From Methylophaga sp. (GTDB taxonomy: Bacteria; Pseudomonadota; Gammaproteobacteria; Nitrosococcales; Methylophagaceae), in contig NVUI01000007.1 in the NCBI GenBank assembly GCA_002733105.1, positions 51,093 to 91,345 on the forward strand: DNA of 40,253 nt, written 5' to 3'. This document shows, piece after piece, positions 1 to 9,154 of this stretch. The position numbers and the translations under genes were made by a program. A model generated the notes under the pieces. It made no database searches. It worked only from the letters and a program-made list of their open reading frames with translations, and had not been told where the DNA came from. Position 1 is the first letter of the stretch. Each line of letters begins with the position of its first letter.

Positions 1-1
1 T

Positions 2-1600
2 TTTTTTCTTGCAGGGCTTGGGTTAAGGCCTAAATCGTATGCCTACAGCGGCTTAGCAGTTGTTTTTTCTTTAGACACATTGCGTTTTACTGAGTATTTA
101 GCCAATGAAGGCGGCTCAACAAGAGCTATAACAACCTATGGATGGGGTGCGGTCATTTGGGGGTTGGCAATGTGTTTACTCTTATGGGCTAACGAAAAAT
201 ATGATTATGAAGAAAAACAGAAAATTGTAGAGAAAACAGGACAAAAACTAAAACAAAGTTATATTGGCGCCTTTTTGTTTTTTTTGTTACTGAGCCTAAG
301 TGTTTTCTGGGCAATTAGCGATAGGGTCAATGCCAGTGACAATGAACTATATAACCTTAAGCATTACGCTTTTAAAAAAGGAGATATTTGTCGGCTTCAA
401 CCTGAAGAATTTATAGAGCGAATACCATTAGACCGGCAACATGGGCCGCTAGAAATTGTGGTTGTGGACAAGACCAAAGACTATACTCGAGGCTCTATAG
501 CCAACCCTAAAAGGCTTGTTAGTGCCGGAATACCTTGGGTTAGATATCAGGGTGACTTTCATCTCGAAAAAGACAGCAATACAATCGTTATAGCTGAGGC
601 AGAGGCCACGCCGCCTTTTGCCACGATATTTGTGAAAGATATAAGAGAGGATGACGAAGATTATGTAGAAGTGAAGTTAGTTGAAACATCGGCCAATAAA
701 GTCATATTTGAACAACGTTGGAATTTCAAAACATATTTCAAAGCATGCCCAGATTATTATTTTCATTCGTGGAGAAATAGGCTTGATGTACCTAGTAGAA
801 TGTTATTTGAGGCACTTAACTTGCCCATAACAGAACCCGGTAGTAGAGCTGTTATTGCACCACAAGAAGCTAAAGAAATAGAAGTTAAGGTATCAAAATA
901 TGAGTTAAATTCAGAGCATCGAATCATAGCGACTATGCGAGGTAGAAATAAACAAAATGGAATAGAGTTCAATGACTCTTTCAAAATAAATAATCGAACT
1001 TATATAGGTAGGAGTGATTTAAGGAATCTATTGGTTCAGGATGGCCGGCTATATAAATACTCAATCAATAAGTCATCTGGTAAAAAGAAAGCGGCAGTCT
1101 ATATCAGAGAAATTTATCCAGATAGCTTTTCTACGCGTTGGTATGCTTCTGTGCCTGTAGAAGTTCCTGATGTGCTAATTGATAGAACAGGTATTTCCAA
1201 ATTAGTTGTTAAATCAATCCACGAAAAAAATGGCAAATTGTCGGTAACAGTAATTGATGTGATCGAAATGGAAAAGATTGATATTCAAGCATCAATAGAA
1301 ATGGATAAAGCTGTCAGAGCTATAAGCCCAGATATCAAAGTAAATTTAAATTCTAGTGATATATCAGTCCAAACAATTGAAGATTTGATAAAAAATAAAC
1401 GAACAAGCTATAAAAAAAAGGAACAAGAGACAAATAAAAGGAAATGTAATGATGCTGCTTGGTTAAAAAAGAAACAGGCAGAATTACAACTTAAAAAACA
1501 ACAAGGAAAGAACTTAAAAGATTGGGAAGAAAATAAGCTAAAAAGAGTAGTTAAGCCTGATCCGGAATCTAAATTCTGTAAAAAATATTTAAAGAGCTAA
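2..1600 (+). CDS. Hypothetical membrane protein, 5' end truncated by window edge
   Basis: ORF track begins at a TTG (80), but the same frame is open to the window start (FFLAGLGLRPKSYAYSGLAVVFSLDTLRFTEY...). Two hydrophobic segments, then a long soluble domain with a Lys-rich C-terminus. Confidence 0.6.
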   Translation, partial: FFLAGLGLRPKSYAYSGLAVVFSLDTLRFTEYLANEGGSTRAITTYGWGAVIWGLAMCLLLWANEKYDYEEKQKIVEKTGQKLKQSYIGAFLFFLLLSLSVFWAISDRVNASDNELYNLKHYAFKKGDICRLQPEEFIERIPLDRQHGPLEIVVVDKTKDYTRGSIANPKRLVSAGIPWVRYQGDFHLEKDSNTIVIAEAEATPPFATIFVKDIREDDEDYVEVKLVETSANKVIFEQRWNFKTYFKACPDYYFHSWRNRLDVPSRMLFEALNLPITEPGSRAVIAPQEAKEIEVKVSKYELNSEHRIIATMRGRNKQNGIEFNDSFKINNRTYIGRSDLRNLLVQDGRLYKYSINKSSGKKKAAVYIREIYPDSFSTRWYASVPVEVPDVLIDRTGISKLVVKSIHEKNGKLSVTVIDVIEMEKIDIQASIEMDKAVRAISPDIKVNLNSSDISVQTIEDLIKNKRTSYKKKEQETNKRKCNDAAWLKKKQAELQLKKQQGKNLKDWEENKLKRVVKPDPESKFCKKYLKS

Positions 1601-1734
1601 TGTCTGCTTGTGGCACGTAAGCGACGGTTTACTCAAAAGTCATTATTAATTACATTTTTAGGCCATAAAATATACATTTTAACTACATACCCTATATTAT
1701 ATATAATAGGCTTCATAGTCAGAATGTATCCCAG

Positions 1735-4707
1735 TCAGACCAATCTGTAGTTATCGGGTAAGCTAAACATATCAATCGTGAAAAACTCATTCACATATAG
1801 CTTAATCGTAACGGGAGTTCCATTTCGTTTATCTTTTACGAATATTTCTTGAATTGTAAAATGTTCGTCCAACGTAATTTTATGATTACTAATAAGTTTA
1901 GGCTCAACACCTATTGCATCTGCCAGCTTTCCCACTTTAGCCATAACGTAGGTATCTTCCTTTATTTTCCACTCAATCTTATCAATCAATTCAATTGTGT
2001 TAGCTCGCCGCCTATCGTCAGGATCTTGAATTATCAACCTATCAATAACAACACGTTGCACCTCATTGGTAAATAAAAATAACTCCTTTGCTTCCTGTGT
2101 ATGTACCATCCGTAATCTATGCAATGCTTGCTCAGTTTCACCTCTACAAAAATGCTCGATCAATCCACTCATAATGGGATTGGCATAGTGAGGACGTGCT
2201 GTCTCATAATGAGGTTTGTCTTTTAAATTAAATATTTCTATATTGTTTTCAGTCACAAACTCAGAATCAAGATCATCACCAACGCGGAAACCATAATTTA
2301 ACATTCTAAACATGTTTTCAATTGCCGTATTACCAATAAAATGCCTACCAATCACATATAACTGCTCTACATCTTCAAAGCGATTTAAACCCCGTATATT
2401 GCCAAAATATCCACTTGCCACAACATTATTCAGCTTCCCTTTCAACTTACTAACAATATGACGATACGTAATAATGCCAATTTTTTTACCTTGCGAGAGC
2501 CTTGATATTTGCTTTGCTAATCGTTCAAGTTTTATGTCTGTTTCATCTTTAAAGTATGATCGGCTATAAGTTTTATACGCATATTGGGTAATCGATACTT
2601 TGCTACTTGGCTGAACATTAATCTGTTTAAAATTCTCATCAAACTTACCACCAAACACCTTACTAACCACTGCTGCATTGGCTGTAGCATCCAAGTACAT
2701 CATCGGGATATCATCAAACCTGCTCATTAATTTCTTTGGCTTGGCGACATAAAGCATGTCATTACTTACCCAAATACCATCATTTGTAATGTTTTCATCG
2801 TCATTTTGGGCATTCATTTGAAGTATCGGTTTAAATGCTGAGCAATAATTGATTCTTTCGGCAGGTATGTAATTTTTGATTATTTCATCTACATCTAGTG
2901 TGCTGTAATTTAAATTATCAAATGATGCATCATAAAGTTCTAACTGCCTCTCCTGCTCATGATAATCATCTATAAGCTGTTCTGCGTTATCATTAATAGC
3001 CTCACGCAAGGTTGTACCCATTCGCACCGTCGCCAGTATATTTTTTATACTCTCCGGCGAGCTATACATACCATAGGAGTCCGCCCCACTTTGACTAAGT
3101 ACTTGCCCAATAATATCTTCATCAACAATTAAATAATGCGTTTTATTTCGATGTTCATTCGGGCCAAAATTATCAGCATCAAATCCTCCAGCCCATAAGC
3201 TACTGTAGTTAAATAAATCATTGTGGGTAACAATTCTGATTAAAGGTGAAGCTTCAAACTGAGATACGTACTGACAGCCCACCCTTAATGGGCAATTGCA
3301 ACAAAAACGACTTATTTTCTTGTCAAATAACACCTTATCTTCTACAAGTAATGGGTGCTTACAATATGATCCTTCAGTGATTGCTACCTCACCATCAATA
3401 ATGTTCGCTTGATATCGTCCTTTGTAGTGCTGTATTAGTTTCTGGGTATTACCTTTTAACATCGCCTTTTTTTGTTTTTGCCTAAAATCTCCCCCTTCAA
3501 ACTGATACTGCTCACATAAACGGTTAAATTTATCTATATATTCCTCGGCTGTTTCGTGCGTTTTAACAAAAATGGTTACTCTTTTCCCACAACCCTTGAC
3601 GATAAATTCGTTAAACAAATACCGCTGGATAGTGTCGGTTTTACCAGCACCAGCAGTTATATTTACAAATACATCTTTTTTAGTTTCAAAAAAATCATCT
3701 ACTATTGCATTAAGTTTTTCAGTTGCATGTTCAGCAGGTATGAAATCGAACTCAAAGGTTGGCTTTAATTCAGTTATTTTCGGCTTACTATTTCGTCGTG
3801 GAGCAATGTAGCCATGCTTATGTGCAGTATAAAACAGTGATTTTATCGTGATGCCATTACTTGATGATGTTGCTTTTGTCCAATTATCTATTTGTTTGAT
3901 ATGTTTTTCTTGCGTGTTATCAGGTTTATTCCAATGTGATAGCAATAACCCTTTGACCTCTTGCTCATTAAGTACATTAAGCAATGCAAAGGTAACTTCC
4001 ATTCGCTCAGTATAGGAATAGTCTCGGGGTATATACGACAACGCTTTTTCTATGTCTTCATGATTGATTTTGTAGTTTTCAATATTACTAATCTGTTTTG
4101 CATTAACGACCTGTCTATCTTTCGTATTAAGGGCTACCTTTTTAGCAAAGAGCCAATCAGTCACTGAAACCGCCAAACAGTGCTCGTTATAATAACAAGT
4201 AGCATCAGAACCATAATAGCTACCCGCATTGATGTTTTTCATTGCCTTATCTAAGGTGATATCCAACGTGTTTTGGTATCTTTCGTGTAGATCTAAGTAA
4301 ACAAGAGCGTAGTCCTTTTTATCTTCTAGTTCGTCATCGGTATAGATGGCAAATTTTAATCCACCGCTTGGACTGTAAAAGCAAAATAATATTTCTGGTA
4401 ATACGATTAACTGCTGTCGAACAGCTTCAATATCCTTGTGTGGGTTATCTTTTTTATCTAAATCAAATAACACAACACCTGTTACCGTGTAGTTTTGAGA
4501 TAGCGCTCTAGTTTCAGAGATAATACAAGGGTTAAAAAATGGCCTGTTTTTCTTGGCTACTACCTTGTATTTTTCAGTTTTCACGTCATGTATCACATCA
4601 GACAAACTTACTGACTCAATATCATTAACCCGCCAAACATGAGGCATGCTGTAACATGTAATGGTGTGTTGTAGTGTGGTGGTTGAGGTTATTATGTGAA
4701 AATTCAT
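1735..4707 (-). CDS. Primase-helicase-like replication protein (BT4734/VirE-N-like N-terminus, PriCT-2-like segment, P-loop helicase)
   Basis: 990 aa. N-terminal GVVLFDLDKKDNP...FCFYSPSGGLKFAIYTDD resembles the VirE-N/BT4734 domain; YIPRDYSYTERMEVTFALLN resembles PriCT; Walker A ITAGAGKTDT; CxnCxxC cluster (FCCNCPLRVGCQY); YLIVDED Walker B-like. Confidence 0.65.
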   Translation of the reverse strand: MNFHIITSTTTLQHTITCYSMPHVWRVNDIESVSLSDVIHDVKTEKYKVVAKKNRPFFNPCIISETRALSQNYTVTGVVLFDLDKKDNPHKDIEAVRQQLIVLPEILFCFYSPSGGLKFAIYTDDELEDKKDYALVYLDLHERYQNTLDITLDKAMKNINAGSYYGSDATCYYNEHCLAVSVTDWLFAKKVALNTKDRQVVNAKQISNIENYKINHEDIEKALSYIPRDYSYTERMEVTFALLNVLNEQEVKGLLLSHWNKPDNTQEKHIKQIDNWTKATSSSNGITIKSLFYTAHKHGYIAPRRNSKPKITELKPTFEFDFIPAEHATEKLNAIVDDFFETKKDVFVNITAGAGKTDTIQRYLFNEFIVKGCGKRVTIFVKTHETAEEYIDKFNRLCEQYQFEGGDFRQKQKKAMLKGNTQKLIQHYKGRYQANIIDGEVAITEGSYCKHPLLVEDKVLFDKKISRFCCNCPLRVGCQYVSQFEASPLIRIVTHNDLFNYSSLWAGGFDADNFGPNEHRNKTHYLIVDEDIIGQVLSQSGADSYGMYSSPESIKNILATVRMGTTLREAINDNAEQLIDDYHEQERQLELYDASFDNLNYSTLDVDEIIKNYIPAERINYCSAFKPILQMNAQNDDENITNDGIWVSNDMLYVAKPKKLMSRFDDIPMMYLDATANAAVVSKVFGGKFDENFKQINVQPSSKVSITQYAYKTYSRSYFKDETDIKLERLAKQISRLSQGKKIGIITYRHIVSKLKGKLNNVVASGYFGNIRGLNRFEDVEQLYVIGRHFIGNTAIENMFRMLNYGFRVGDDLDSEFVTENNIEIFNLKDKPHYETARPHYANPIMSGLIEHFCRGETEQALHRLRMVHTQEAKELFLFTNEVQRVVIDRLIIQDPDDRRRANTIELIDKIEWKIKEDTYVMAKVGKLADAIGVEPKLISNHKITLDEHFTIQEIFVKDKRNGTPVTIKLYVNEFFTIDMFSLPDNYRLV

Positions 4708-4712
4708 ATCGT

Positions 4713-4994
4713 CTAAGCTCCTGTGTTACGTGAAAACTTAGTGATTGAAGACTTTACTTTTCCTTTGAGGAAATTGTCGCTGCCGGTCTTTTTTACGGAT
4801 CTGAGGCCAGCACTTTTTAAGTCAGCATAGAACTGTTCTATCAACGAGCAGGATACAAGAACGACGAGGTGGCTTTTAGTCTGGACATATTGCTTAATAT
4901 GTTGGCCTAAAGCATGGCTTTTGTTAGCACCGAAAAGTGCAGAAACGATATTTACAGTCGTATTGCTGTAATTAAAAATAGCATTAGAAGACAT
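4713..4994 (-). CDS. Small hypothetical protein upstream of primase-helicase
   Basis: 93 aa ORF, same strand, 5 nt before the helicase start; no recognised domain. Confidence 0.5.
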   Translation of the reverse strand: MSSNAIFNYSNTTVNIVSALFGANKSHALGQHIKQYVQTKSHLVVLVSCSLIEQFYADLKSAGLRSVKKTGSDNFLKGKVKSSITKFSRNTGA

Positions 4995-5222
4995 GGATAC
5001 TCCAATAGTGTCTTCATAATATAGTTGTAACTCACGGGGTTCTTAGAAAATGGTGAGATTGCCCTCACACATTGTGTTAGTTTTAGTTGTTTTCAATTCG
5101 ACTAAAAACAGCGGATATTTTAACATTTTTCAACTGATTTAACTACCCGACAGTATGACTCGACGGACAAGTTTAGTAATGGTAGAGTGCTAGTTGGAAA
5201 AATCATAAGGTCAGGATGAAAT

Positions 5223-5504
5223 ATGTTCAAAAAGCAGCCCATCTGTGAAGTATGTGGTGACAATGAAGCTACCTTCGTTTCATTAATCCCAGTCCAACCA
5301 AACTCAATGGATGGTAGTTGGAAATTTACGTGTGATTGCACGTCACAAATCGAAAAAAATCCCCTCCCGATTAACAAAATCTTTTCAAGCCCTACTGCTA
5401 CAGCTGAATGGTTAGAACACATGCGTGAAAAAAATTGGTTTAAGAAAGATGATTTCTTGGCGATGATGAACCGTTATCATGATTGGCAAGGTATAGAAAA
5501 ATAA
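5223..5504 (+). CDS. Small hypothetical protein with possible zinc-binding CxxC/CxC
   Basis: 93 aa, AGGATGAAAT before ATG; CEVC and CDC motifs. Confidence 0.55.
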   Translation: MFKKQPICEVCGDNEATFVSLIPVQPNSMDGSWKFTCDCTSQIEKNPLPINKIFSSPTATAEWLEHMREKNWFKKDDFLAMMNRYHDWQGIEK

Positions 5505-5587
5505 ATCTCATGAGTGCACAAAAGTTTGCCGAATGAAGCGATTTATGACGGAATTGCAATAAATTACTTTTCTTACAATAAAACACT

Positions 5588-5665
5588 TTACTCAAGCGAT
5601 TCACCTTTATGCCAGCGATCCCACATCAGGGCTTTCTGACTTTCCGTGTAATAAATCCGTGGTCT
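5588..5665 (-). pseudogene. IS30-family transposase N-terminal remnant
   Basis: Minus-strand translation RPRIYYTESQKALMWDRWHKGESLE followed by stop; matches the N-terminal signature of an IS30-type transposase subgroup; no rest of gene present. Confidence 0.6.
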
Positions 5666-5931
5666 TTATTGCATCTGCCTTTAGAAGACGTTCTTTTTCC
5701 GTCTTTATATCCGATGTTATAGGGTGAATGCCGAAAACAGCTTCTAAGTATATTTTAGTGGTAAGCCACTAATTCTTTGGACAAGACACCCAATATCTTC
5801 TCATAAATACTGCTTTTCCTTTTTTCAAGCTCGCAAAAATAATTGCCTTTAAAATTAAAGGCTCATGCCACCACTTAAACTAATTACTATACTTGTGTAT
5901 AAAACATCTTATTCATGATATCCCCTAAAAT

Positions 5932-6942
5932 TTAGTTACTACATTTAAATAGAGCATCCATGTAAACAACTCCAGATATTTCAGCATTCTTTAAGCCTGC
6001 TCGAAATAGCTCAGCTTCCCATTTAGACATATTTTCATTTTTGTTCTGTTCGATACGGGTTAAATCATATGCCAGGTCTTTTCTGTCATCTTTAGAGGCC
6101 TTTATTGAGTTTTTATGTATAGTTACGTAAATACAACCACAATATTCTTTAAAATCAGCTCTGCCTTCACGTACCTTATCTTCGGTAATTTCGTTAGAAT
6201 TTATTAGTAGTGCCATAGACATTATTCTTTCACCTTTAGCTAAACATGCTTCATATGGTTTATTAAAAGGTCCAGATGTAACACTTCCAATATTTTCTTG
6301 AACAAATATGGTTTGGTTTGATTTTGCAGTTTTTACAGTTTGTTGCCTCTTTATTTCTCGGTCTCTTTGAAGTTTAGCTTCAATAATTTTATTTTCAGCT
6401 CGTATATCAGAGAATATCTCACTTACAGTTCGATCATCAGTATGATTTCCAGATTTATATTGCTCTATTAGTTCTTCAGCTTTAGCTAAATTAGCAATAG
6501 ATTTTTCAGAAGAATATTTCGGACGATTACGTTTAAGACTCGAAATGATACGAATTAATTTATTCCTAATTTCATGCCCATTCATAACATCAACCTGTTC
6601 TTCTGCATATCGACATCTTTTAGTTTTAAATTTCTCTGGGCAGTATTCCTCTGCCTCCTTAATATAGGGCTCTACCGTATATTTCATAGGAGCAACTTTT
6701 ACTGTTTTCTTAACATAGAAACGATGAATTTCATTATATCTGTCACTATTTTCACCACCATTTATAATATACCCATCACGAGTCATAGTTGGTGTTTCCT
6801 CATTTGGTGATTTCGTTTCTTTTTGTGGTGTACTTACTGTTTGAATAGCTTCCTTAACAACTTCATCTAATATTTTCCCGAGATCGAATCCAGCATAAGA
6901 TGGTGTAGATATTAAAATAGTTAAAAGTAATAATTTTTTCAT
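5932..6942 (-). CDS. Hypothetical secreted protein
   Basis: 336 aa with N-terminal signal peptide (MKKLLLLTILISTPSYAG). Confidence 0.6.
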   Translation of the reverse strand: MKKLLLLTILISTPSYAGFDLGKILDEVVKEAIQTVSTPQKETKSPNEETPTMTRDGYIINGGENSDRYNEIHRFYVKKTVKVAPMKYTVEPYIKEAEEYCPEKFKTKRCRYAEEQVDVMNGHEIRNKLIRIISSLKRNRPKYSSEKSIANLAKAEELIEQYKSGNHTDDRTVSEIFSDIRAENKIIEAKLQRDREIKRQQTVKTAKSNQTIFVQENIGSVTSGPFNKPYEACLAKGERIMSMALLINSNEITEDKVREGRADFKEYCGCIYVTIHKNSIKASKDDRKDLAYDLTRIEQNKNENMSKWEAELFRAGLKNAEISGVVYMDALFKCSN

Positions 6943-7021
6943 AATATTTTCTTTCTCAAAGTCTAATAAAAAAGCCTCTGTATTTAAGAGGCTTTTATTG
7001 GTGTAATTAAGTGCAAAAGAA

Positions 7022-7384
7022 TTATTTAGATAAAGGAAGCGTTACACTTAACTTTTTTTCTATCTCATCAATTTCACCATTTTCAGCCGATGTAACTTCA
7101 TAGCCCTTTGATACCAAACCTTGTACGTATATTTTGTTGTAAATGAATCCAAATATAATACCCGTCCAAAGAGGTATTGACTGTGGTGGCACAGTTGGCG
7201 CTACTGTCGTAACAAAAGCTCCGAACACAATAACAATTAGAAACATAATGATCGCCCATTTCCAATCACCACGTAAAAGTGGAACAAAAATAGTAAAAAA
7301 CAATGTTGTCCAAGAATATCCGACTGGTGCCTTTTTCATTTGATCTGTATGTTTACTTTTAAAGTGCAGTGTCTCTTTTGCCAT
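7022..7384 (-). CDS. Small membrane protein (HrgC/DUF2628-like)
   Basis: 120 aa with two to three predicted TM segments; overall pattern resembles DUF2628/HrgC-type proteins. Confidence 0.5.
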   Translation of the reverse strand: MAKETLHFKSKHTDQMKKAPVGYSWTTLFFTIFVPLLRGDWKWAIIMFLIVIVFGAFVTTVAPTVPPQSIPLWTGIIFGFIYNKIYVQGLVSKGYEVTSAENGEIDEIEKKLSVTLPLSK

Positions 7385-7429
7385 TACATCTATCTCCTAA
7401 AAATATTTTGTAGTAGTTATCAAAAATAG

Positions 7430-7978
7430 CTATGACTCTAATAGCTGTTTCTTTTGCAGGTTAAATTCATTAAGTGTAAGAATTCCTCTATCCTTCATTG
7501 ATGCTAGTTGCTCTAGTTCATCCATAAGCTCCTTTGTTGATGTTGATGGAATATTATTTGATACAGATATTTGATTTACTTCTTGGGCTGTTGCTTTAAA
7601 TGCCTGTTTAAAATATTTGATTGGGTTATCTTTTGAGCTGAAATTGAGAACAGCGGCACATAGAAAAAAAACCATGAACACACCTGTTAAAAAACCCAAT
7701 ACACAGAAAAACCACGCCAACTTACCGAGCTTAACTGTCCCTTTTGCATTCAGTAAAAGCTGGCCATTTTGTATCCTTATTTTAGCTTCTGCCTCAACAA
7801 CACCCCACTCCCACATCCCTTTTAAACCACTACTAATCTTTACATGGTCAGAGTTGATATTAACGCTATCATCATCATAATAATTTACTAAATGAGACTG
7901 AAACATCTTCAGTATTTCTTCTTCAGTAATGGTGTTATTAGTTAATACTTCTGCTTCATGTACCTCAATAAAGGCCAT
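7430..7978 (-). CDS. Membrane protein with C-terminal SHOCT-like domain
   Basis: 182 aa; central TM; C-terminus LMDELEQLASMKDRGILTLNEFNLQKKQLLES is SHOCT-like. Confidence 0.65.
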   Translation of the reverse strand: MAFIEVHEAEVLTNNTITEEEILKMFQSHLVNYYDDDSVNINSDHVKISSGLKGMWEWGVVEAEAKIRIQNGQLLLNAKGTVKLGKLAWFFCVLGFLTGVFMVFFLCAAVLNFSSKDNPIKYFKQAFKATAQEVNQISVSNNIPSTSTKELMDELEQLASMKDRGILTLNEFNLQKKQLLES

Positions 7979-8046
7979 AACAACTTCCTTGAACTGTTTG
8001 TAAATAGCAATATATTTAAGCTCAATTATATTCTAATTTCGAATAT

Positions 8047-8060
8047 CTTGTAAGCACAAG
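8047..8060. promoter_or_regulatory. Candidate operator palindrome CTTGT-AAGC-ACAAG
   Basis: Perfect 5-bp arms in the 91-bp divergent intergenic region between the SHOCT gene and the XRE gene. Confidence 0.35.
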
Positions 8061-8075
8061 CATATTAGATTGGAT

Positions 8076-8339
8076 ATGATAAAACCCAAATCAATATACG
8101 ACCCCCTATACAACAGCTTTATTAAACGACTTGTTCAAGAACGTAAGCGACTTAATTTATCCCAAGTAGAAGTTGCCGATCGTTTGCAGATGACTCAATC
8201 TGATGTATCAAAAATAGAAAATAATGAGCGAAGGTTAGATATTTTAGAGTTGAAAAATCTACTCGCTATTTATCAACTAAATGAAAATATTGAGCTTAAA
8301 AAGGCTCTAAAGAATTTCTTTGATCTAGATATCAAATAG
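8076..8339 (+). CDS. XRE-family helix-turn-helix regulator
   Basis: RLNLSQVEVADRLQMTQSDVSKIENNERRLDILEL HTH_3 signature; ATG at 8076 in frame with the TTG at 8070. Confidence 0.85.
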   Translation: MIKPKSIYDPLYNSFIKRLVQERKRLNLSQVEVADRLQMTQSDVSKIENNERRLDILELKNLLAIYQLNENIELKKALKNFFDLDIK

Positions 8340-8403
8340 CATATCCATAAAGGCTACAAGTGGCATCTACTGATATCATTACCCCCTACTAACCAATGTG
8401 GAA

Positions 8404-8518
8404 CTAAGTTGATAATTGCTGATTTAATGCCTGCCTAATCACATTAGATACAGTTTCACTGTTTTAATGCTTCCAGTAGTTCAGGACTAATTCTAAAAGC
8501 ATATATTTTCTTATTCAT
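8404..8518 (-). pseudogene. Ribbon-helix-helix (CopG/Arc-like) small protein, frameshifted
   Basis: Frame 1 MNKKIYAFRISPELLEALKQ-stop; shifted frame SETVSNVIRQALNQQLST-stop; together an RHH-like fold pattern interrupted at an AAAA run. Confidence 0.5.
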
Positions 8519-8522
8519 TAGT

Positions 8523-8747
8523 TTACTTTTTAAATTTTCGTGATTTTTGTAATTGATATGCCATGCTACCAAGTGAAAAATGAAGTGTCTTCATCAAGAT
8601 ATCGATCTTTTTGGCAATATCGTTAGTTGAATGAACAGCAGTTAGTGCTGATTTTAATTTTCTTTCAATTGCTACAGCAAATAATAGACCTTCATTGGTC
8701 TGTTCTATTACTTTAATGTCATGTGTAAATTGTTTATACGTTTTCAT
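8523..8747 (-). CDS. Small hypothetical protein
   Basis: 74 aa ORF; stop lies 4 nt from the ATG of the RHH fragment, suggesting an operon. Confidence 0.5.
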   Translation of the reverse strand: MKTYKQFTHDIKVIEQTNEGLLFAVAIERKLKSALTAVHSTNDIAKKIDILMKTLHFSLGSMAYQLQKSRKFKK

Positions 8748-9023
8748 ATTAATAATCGTTAATCCTTAAATGTCTGACACAACTTAACAATAAAGCAATT
8801 TAAATTATGCCTTTAACCAAATTACGTAGAAGAAATTTCAAAATTAAAACACATCTTCAATGCTTTCGTTATTTACCCTATTTACTGTAACGTCTTGTGA
8901 TTTTTTATCCTTGATAACTCTACTTTTATTTGTATTACATAGTTATTTATAAAAGTTTGAATTCGTAGTCCATCATATGTTTTCCATACGCTTACTACTG
9001 CTTAATAAACAGCAAACTGAAAT

Positions 9024-9053
9024 AATGTAATAAAATATACAAAATATTACATT
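9024..9053. repeat. Inverted repeat AATGTAATA-N12-TATTACATT
   Basis: 9-bp perfect arms at 9024-9032 and 9045-9053. Confidence 0.5.
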
Positions 9054-9104
9054 TACTTATATACCAACACTTATAGAGATAAATAATTTACGTGTTCACA
9101 TATT

Positions 9105-9140
9105 TGTAATAAAATGTATAAGATTTATTTTTTTATTACA
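9105..9140. repeat. Inverted repeat TGTAATAAAA-N16-TTTTATTACA
   Basis: 10-bp perfect arms at 9105-9114 and 9131-9140, just upstream of the recombinase ATG. Confidence 0.5.
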
Positions 9141-9154
9141 TTAAGAGAGAAGGT

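Noticed and set aside
1695-1716. AT-rich near-palindrome CCTATATTATATATAATAGG
   Set aside because: Low complexity, between convergent genes; does not match a dif/XerCD site.
5120-5422. 100 aa minus-strand ORF
   Set aside because: Antisense to the better supported 93 aa plus-strand ORF with an SD and CxxC motifs; likely a shadow ORF.
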